Below, in pieces: positions 60,482 through 64,000 of a stretch of 64,000 nt of DNA. Below the pieces are notes generated by a model that saw only the letters and a list, made by a program, of their open reading frames with translations, was not told the DNA's origin and did no database searches. The stretch is from positions 2,914,001 to 2,978,000 of the forward strand of contig NZ_CP034929.1 in the NCBI RefSeq assembly GCF_004014875.1, in the 5' to 3' direction. The stretch is from Nocardioides yefusunii. GTDB lineage: Bacteria > Actinomycetota > Actinomycetes > Propionibacteriales > Nocardioidaceae. Position numbers and translations under genes: made by a program. Each line of letters begins with the position of its first letter. The stretch's first letter is position 1.

Positions 60482-61681
60482 TCAGGGCGTGGGGTCGATG
60501 CCGTGCAGCGGGAACGCCGCCGTACGGGTCGCATTGATGGCGCGATCGAGCCACGCCTCGGGGTCGTAGCCGTCGCGCCAGTCGCGGTACGCGGGCGTGC
60601 GTCCGTCGGTCATCAGGAACGGGCCGGTCTCCCCCAGGAGCCGCTCGACGTGCTCGCGCCACTCGAGCGGCGTGGGCGTCTCGGGATCGATGGGGCGTCC
60701 GGCGACCTCGGCCAACAGGTGTGTCCAGGTCCGCGGGACGACGGAGCCGATCGAGTAGCCGCCTCCACCGGTGGCGACCCACTTGCCACCTGCGTGGTCG
60801 TGGGCGAGCTGGTGCACCGCGGCGTGGGCGGCGCGCTGGCCGTCGACGCTGAGCATGAGGTGGGTCAACGGGTCAGACATGTGCGAGTCGCAGCCGTGCT
60901 GACTGACCAGGATCTGCGGGTCGAACTCCTTGAGGAGATCGGGGACGACGGCGTGGAAGGCCCGTAGCCAACCGGCGTCCGCGGTCCCGGGCGGGAGCGC
61001 GACGTTGACGGCGCTGCCCTCGGCGTCGCGGCCGCCGAGGTCGGCGGGGTGGCCGGTCCCCGGGAACAGCATCTGACCGGTCTCGTGCAGAGAGATCGTG
61101 AGGACGCGCGGGTCGTCCCAGAAGATCTTCTCGACGCCGTCCCCGTGGTGGGCGTCGACGTCGACGTAGGCCACGCGTTCGGCGCCGTGGTCGAGGAGCC
61201 ACTGGATCGCTACGGCGACGTCGTTGTAGACGCAGAAGCCGCTGACCTTGTCGGGCATGGCGTGGTGGAGGCCGCCGATGATGCTGGCCGAGTGCTGCGA
61301 CTCGCCCTCCCAGACCTGACGCGCGGCTTCGACGGTGGCCCCGACGACGTGCGCGGAGGCGCGGTGCATGGCAGGGAAGGTGGGGTTGTCCTCGGTGCCG
61401 ATGCCGTGGGCGAGGTCGGCGCGACCGGTGAAGCTGACCCGCTGGACCGCCTCGATCAACGACTCCGAGTGGACCGTGGCGAGGAGTTCAAGGCTGGCCA
61501 TCGGCGCGGTGACGACCTTGAGGCCAGGGTCGGCGTCGTCGTGCGCAAGGACGCCGAGCTGGTCGGCGAGGCGCATCGTGAGGTCGACCCGCAGCGGCGA
61601 CATCGGGTGCTGGGGTCCGAAGTCGTACTCGGCGACCGCGGCGTCATGGACGACGGTCGACGGACCGGTGCAGGCAGGCAT
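60482..61681 (-). CDS. Histone deacetylase-like protein (AcuC family)
   Basis: A 399-residue arginase/deacetylase-fold enzyme. The zinc and catalytic motifs are IIGGLHHAMPDKVSGFCVYNDVAVAI, YVDVDAHHGDGVEKIFW, SLHETGQMLFPGTG and SQHGCDSHMSDPL, followed by GGGGYS. It should remove acetyl groups from protein lysines (for example acetyl-CoA synthetase) or polyamines. ATG 61681 is chosen because it precedes the first family-like segment TVVHDAAVAEYDFGPQHP. Confidence 0.9.
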   Translation of the reverse strand: MPACTGPSTVVHDAAVAEYDFGPQHPMSPLRVDLTMRLADQLGVLAHDDADPGLKVVTAPMASLELLATVHSESLIEAVQRVSFTGRADLAHGIGTEDNPTFPAMHRASAHVVGATVEAARQVWEGESQHSASIIGGLHHAMPDKVSGFCVYNDVAVAIQWLLDHGAERVAYVDVDAHHGDGVEKIFWDDPRVLTISLHETGQMLFPGTGHPADLGGRDAEGSAVNVALPPGTADAGWLRAFHAVVPDLLKEFDPQILVSQHGCDSHMSDPLTHLMLSVDGQRAAHAAVHQLAHDHAGGKWVATGGGGYSIGSVVPRTWTHLLAEVAGRPIDPETPTPLEWREHVERLLGETGPFLMTDGRTPAYRDWRDGYDPEAWLDRAINATRTAAFPLHGIDPTP

Positions 61682-61739
61682 GCGCGCGACGGTACAACGC
61701 CGCAAGCGTGATTGGGGTCACACGTGCGGCGTCGGGGGT

Positions 61740-62540
61740 TCAGGACCCGGCAAGCTCCGCGGAACGGTCGCGGCAGGCCTCGAGCGCAGCCAGGAACGCG
61801 GCGCGCACGCCACGCTCGTCGAGCTGACGCAGGGCGGCGGCGGTGGTGCCGGCCGGAGAGGTGACCTGCTCACGCAGCACTGCGGGGTGGGTGCCGGTGT
61901 CGCGGGCCATCACGGCGGAACCGAGAACGGTCTGGACCGCGAGCTGGTGCGCGGTGGGGCGGGGCAGGCCGAGGTGGACGCCGGCCTCGACCATCGCGTC
62001 GATGACGTAGAAGACGTAGGCGGGGCCGGATCCGGAGACCGCGGTGACGGCGTCCATCTGCTTCTCGGGAACGACGACGACCGTGCCGCAGGCGCTCATG
62101 AGCTCTTCGGCGGCTGCGACCTGGGCGCCCGTGGCAGCGAGGCCACCGGAGAGCGCAGAGATGCCCTCGGAGACCAGTGCGGGAGTGTTCGGCATGACGC
62201 GGACGACCGCGACGCCGGCCGGGACCCGGGCCTCGATGGAGGCGATGGTGACACCCGCAGCGATCGAGATGACGGTCTGACCGGCAGCCAGCGACGGAGC
62301 GATCTCGTCGAGGACGGCGAAGATGTCCTGCGGCTTGACGGCCAGGAGGACCTGCTCGGCACCCGCAACGACGCCGAGGTCGTCGGAGACGGTGACGCCG
62401 TGCGCGGCGACGAGTTCAGCGGCACGCTCGGCACGCTTCTCCACCACGACGAGGGAGTCAGCAGGACGTCCCGACTTCAGGAGTCCAGCGAGGATCGCCT
62501 CACCCATCGCACCTGCACCGACCAGCACCGTCTTCGTCAT
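61740..62540 (-). CDS. proC: Pyrroline-5-carboxylate reductase
   Basis: This NAD(P)H enzyme performs the last step of proline synthesis, 266 residues. The dinucleotide motif is VLVGAGAMGEAI (about 5-16). AVKPQD, VRVMPNTPALV, VSGSGPAYVF and SPAGTTAAAL are complete family signatures. ATG 62540 (MTKTVLVGAG) is the natural start. It sits close to the HTH/bS22 pair, as in mycobacteria. Confidence 0.95.
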   Translation of the reverse strand: MTKTVLVGAGAMGEAILAGLLKSGRPADSLVVVEKRAERAAELVAAHGVTVSDDLGVVAGAEQVLLAVKPQDIFAVLDEIAPSLAAGQTVISIAAGVTIASIEARVPAGVAVVRVMPNTPALVSEGISALSGGLAATGAQVAAAEELMSACGTVVVVPEKQMDAVTAVSGSGPAYVFYVIDAMVEAGVHLGLPRPTAHQLAVQTVLGSAVMARDTGTHPAVLREQVTSPAGTTAAALRQLDERGVRAAFLAALEACRDRSAELAGS

Positions 62541-62653
62541 GGCGTCATTGTGCCCCTCCCCCACGACGGCGGTGTCCACAGGCACCGCGGACACGCTGCC
62601 GCGGGACGGTCCCGAACCGCTACCTTCGGCGCCGGGAGCACTCGGGAGGGGTC

Positions 62654-63187
62654 ATGGGGATGAAGAGGTTGGTCGCAGCGCTCAGCGCTGTCGCGCTGCT
62701 GGGGGCGTGCAGTGCAGAGGCTGAGCCGAAAACAGACGTTGCCCCGCCACACCCGACACCCTCCCCCAGCGAGACGCAGCAGACAGAAGAACCACGGCGA
62801 ACTGATACCCCGGAGAACACCATCCGGACCTGGTTCAACGAGCTCGATAACGCTCAGGCCACAGGAAACACAGAACGCCTTAAGTCCTTGATCACGCCGG
62901 CCTGTTCATTCTGTGAACTCATCATCGAAGTGATCGATGAAGTCTGGGCCGCGGGCGGAGAGATTCAGACCGGACCCGAACGAATCATCGAGTGCAAGGA
63001 ACTTCCCACTGAGGGCCTCGACAAGAATGCTCGCGCTTTCAGCGTCCTCTCGGAAACTCCCCCGACCGTGCTCTTCTACGGCGACGAAGATCCCCGAACT
63101 GAGTCAACGGGGGTTTCCAGAGTCAGATACACATTGTTCCTTACCCACCAAGACAACGAGTGGCTTCTCGCATCCATGGATTCGTGA
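62654..63187 (+). CDS. DUF6318-like lipoprotein
   Basis: A 177-residue exported protein. The signal MGMKRLVAALSAVALLGAC ends in a lipobox with Cys19, then a Pro/Thr/Glu-rich linker. The mature domain begins ENTIRTWFNELDNAQATGNTERLKSLITPACSFCELIIEVIDEVWAAGG, which resembles the actinobacterial DUF6318 group. GGGAGGGG lies before the ATG. Base composition drops after about 62730 compared with the rest of the window. It is directly followed by a PKD-domain gene. Confidence 0.75.
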   Translation: MGMKRLVAALSAVALLGACSAEAEPKTDVAPPHPTPSPSETQQTEEPRRTDTPENTIRTWFNELDNAQATGNTERLKSLITPACSFCELIIEVIDEVWAAGGEIQTGPERIIECKELPTEGLDKNARAFSVLSETPPTVLFYGDEDPRTESTGVSRVRYTLFLTHQDNEWLLASMDS

Positions 63188-63188
63188 C

Positions 63189-64000
63189 ATGCGCGGATCG
63201 ATTCCCAAGGCCGCACTCAGCCTCAGTGCCCTAGCAACCGTCTTGGTGGCCCCGGCCGCCCACGCAAGCGACAGAGCCCGAGACCTCGAGTTTTCAAACC
63301 CCAACTTGATTGAGACGAAAGCCAGAGAGCGACAAGCCAAGCGATTCCCAGGCGCAACCCCCTCGCGGGGGAATATCCCCGAGCCCACCCAGACTCTGTA
63401 CCGGCCGATGTGCGACTTTGACGAACTCTCCGACCAAGAATTCCAAGAGTGTGCAAGGAACTGCCTGCACACACCCGGTCGAATCTTGGGCCCGCACTAC
63501 GTGGACTTCCGCGATTACGACGCGGCCACCGGCTCCTACGGAGCGTGGCGTGCAGGAACAGTCGCATGCATGCCGCAGGGTCCCAATGAGTTCGATCCCC
63601 GCGAAGCACTGCTTGCCTTCGAGAACCATTCCTGGCCCAAAGCCGCACTCACCCTCGACCCCTCCCACGGCCTCACCCTCGTCAACAAAACCACCACCGC
63701 AACCACGGTGAACCCCGGCCCCATCACCAAGGACTTCACCCTCCTCGGACAAGCCGTCACCATCGAAGCCACCCCGAAGTCATGGACCTGGCACTGGGGC
63801 GACAACACCACCGAAACCACCACCCACCCCGGAACCGACGGCACCATCAGCCACGCCTACCCACGCGCAGGGCAGAACCTCAACCCACGCGTCGACGTCA
63901 CCTACACCGGACGCTGGAAACTCGCCGACGGCGCATGGCAGACCATCCCCACCACCCACACCGTCACCGGCAACGCACTCAACCTCGACGTCCACGAAGC
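63189..64000 (+). CDS. PKD-domain secreted protein (partial, runs off the window)
   Basis: The frame opens at ATG 63189, one base after the stop of the lipoprotein gene, and stays open to the window end (270 codons). A signal peptide is clear (KAALSLSALATVLVAPAAHA). Four Cys occur in the first third. From about residue 150 the text is Thr/Pro rich and contains SWTWHWGDNTTETTTHPG and ISHAYPRAG, the core of a PKD-like beta domain. It is probably surface-exposed and may pair functionally with the lipoprotein. The C-terminus is not in the window. Confidence 0.75.
   Translation, partial: MRGSIPKAALSLSALATVLVAPAAHASDRARDLEFSNPNLIETKARERQAKRFPGATPSRGNIPEPTQTLYRPMCDFDELSDQEFQECARNCLHTPGRILGPHYVDFRDYDAATGSYGAWRAGTVACMPQGPNEFDPREALLAFENHSWPKAALTLDPSHGLTLVNKTTTATTVNPGPITKDFTLLGQAVTIEATPKSWTWHWGDNTTETTTHPGTDGTISHAYPRAGQNLNPRVDVTYTGRWKLADGAWQTIPTTHTVTGNALNLDVHE

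Overview
The window is high-GC DNA from an actinobacterium. Gene content and order fit the Propionibacteriales (Nocardioides-like). It has a classical menaquinone pathway, a 14-gene nuo operon, a rex-hemA-hemC-hemD block, a ResBC-type cytochrome c maturation set, and a proC / small HTH / bS22 / epimerase / acyltransferase block that recalls the order around Rv0500-Rv0512 in Mycobacterium tuberculosis. The genus is an inference; no rRNA is present.

Layout. 1-3.2 kb: an ABC drug/antibiotic-type exporter (permease cut by the window edge) and an MFS transporter. 3.3-4.0 kb: tRNA-Tyr and yajQ. 3.97-10.63 kb: a compact integrated mobile element bounded by a 17-bp direct repeat that copies the last codons and stop of yajQ. 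It carries a tyrosine integrase, an XRE regulator, an excisionase-like HTH, a winged-helix replication protein with embedded iterons, a Cys-rich protein, an HK97-type major capsid protein and no other recognisable virion gene. It looks like a capsid-carrying phage satellite and is the most unusual part of the window. 10.7-28.3 kb: a membrane protein, a polyprenyl diphosphate synthase and nuoA-N, all on the minus strand and read nuoA to nuoN to the synthase. 28.4-38.6 kb: menaquinone genes menG, menF-like, menD, menC, menE and menA, interrupted by a metallo-hydrolase and a secreted GH16 glycoside hydrolase. The polyprenyl synthase supplies the quinone side chain, MenF/D/C/E/A/G build most of menaquinone (menB and menH are not here), and complex I uses it. 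38.7-40.7 kb: an Eis-like acetyltransferase and two small membrane proteins. 40.7-45.5 kb: ccsB, resB, ccdA, a TlpA-like thioredoxin and a histidine phosphatase for cytochrome c/thiol redox. 45.5-54.7 kb: heme synthesis (hemL, hemB, hemD-cobA fusion, hemC, hemA) with the redox sensor gene rex. Two unrelated genes, a Tat-type secreted protein and a truncated DUF222 protein, sit between hemB and hemL. 54.9-62.5 kb: glutaredoxin, an adenylate-forming enzyme with altered catalytic residues, a HAD phosphatase, an acyltransferase, an epimerase, bS22, an HTH protein, an AcuC-like deacetylase and proC. 62.65-64 kb: a DUF6318-type lipoprotein and the start of a PKD-domain secreted protein that runs off the window and has lower GC.

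Regulation visible in the sequence links the modules. A Rex-type operator (TTGTGAA-N4-TTCACGA) lies in the nuoA leader, and a weaker one overlaps a good promoter in front of rex-hemACD, so NADH/NAD+ sensing by Rex probably controls both complex I and heme synthesis. Most minus-strand operons use 4-nt ATGA/GTGA overlaps. The satellite takes this to an extreme: eight of its nine rightward ORFs, including two micro-ORFs of 33 and 13 codons, are joined by GTGA/ATGA overlaps. Two similar bridging micro-ORFs sit inside the nuo operon, between nuoA and nuoB and between nuoL and nuoM.
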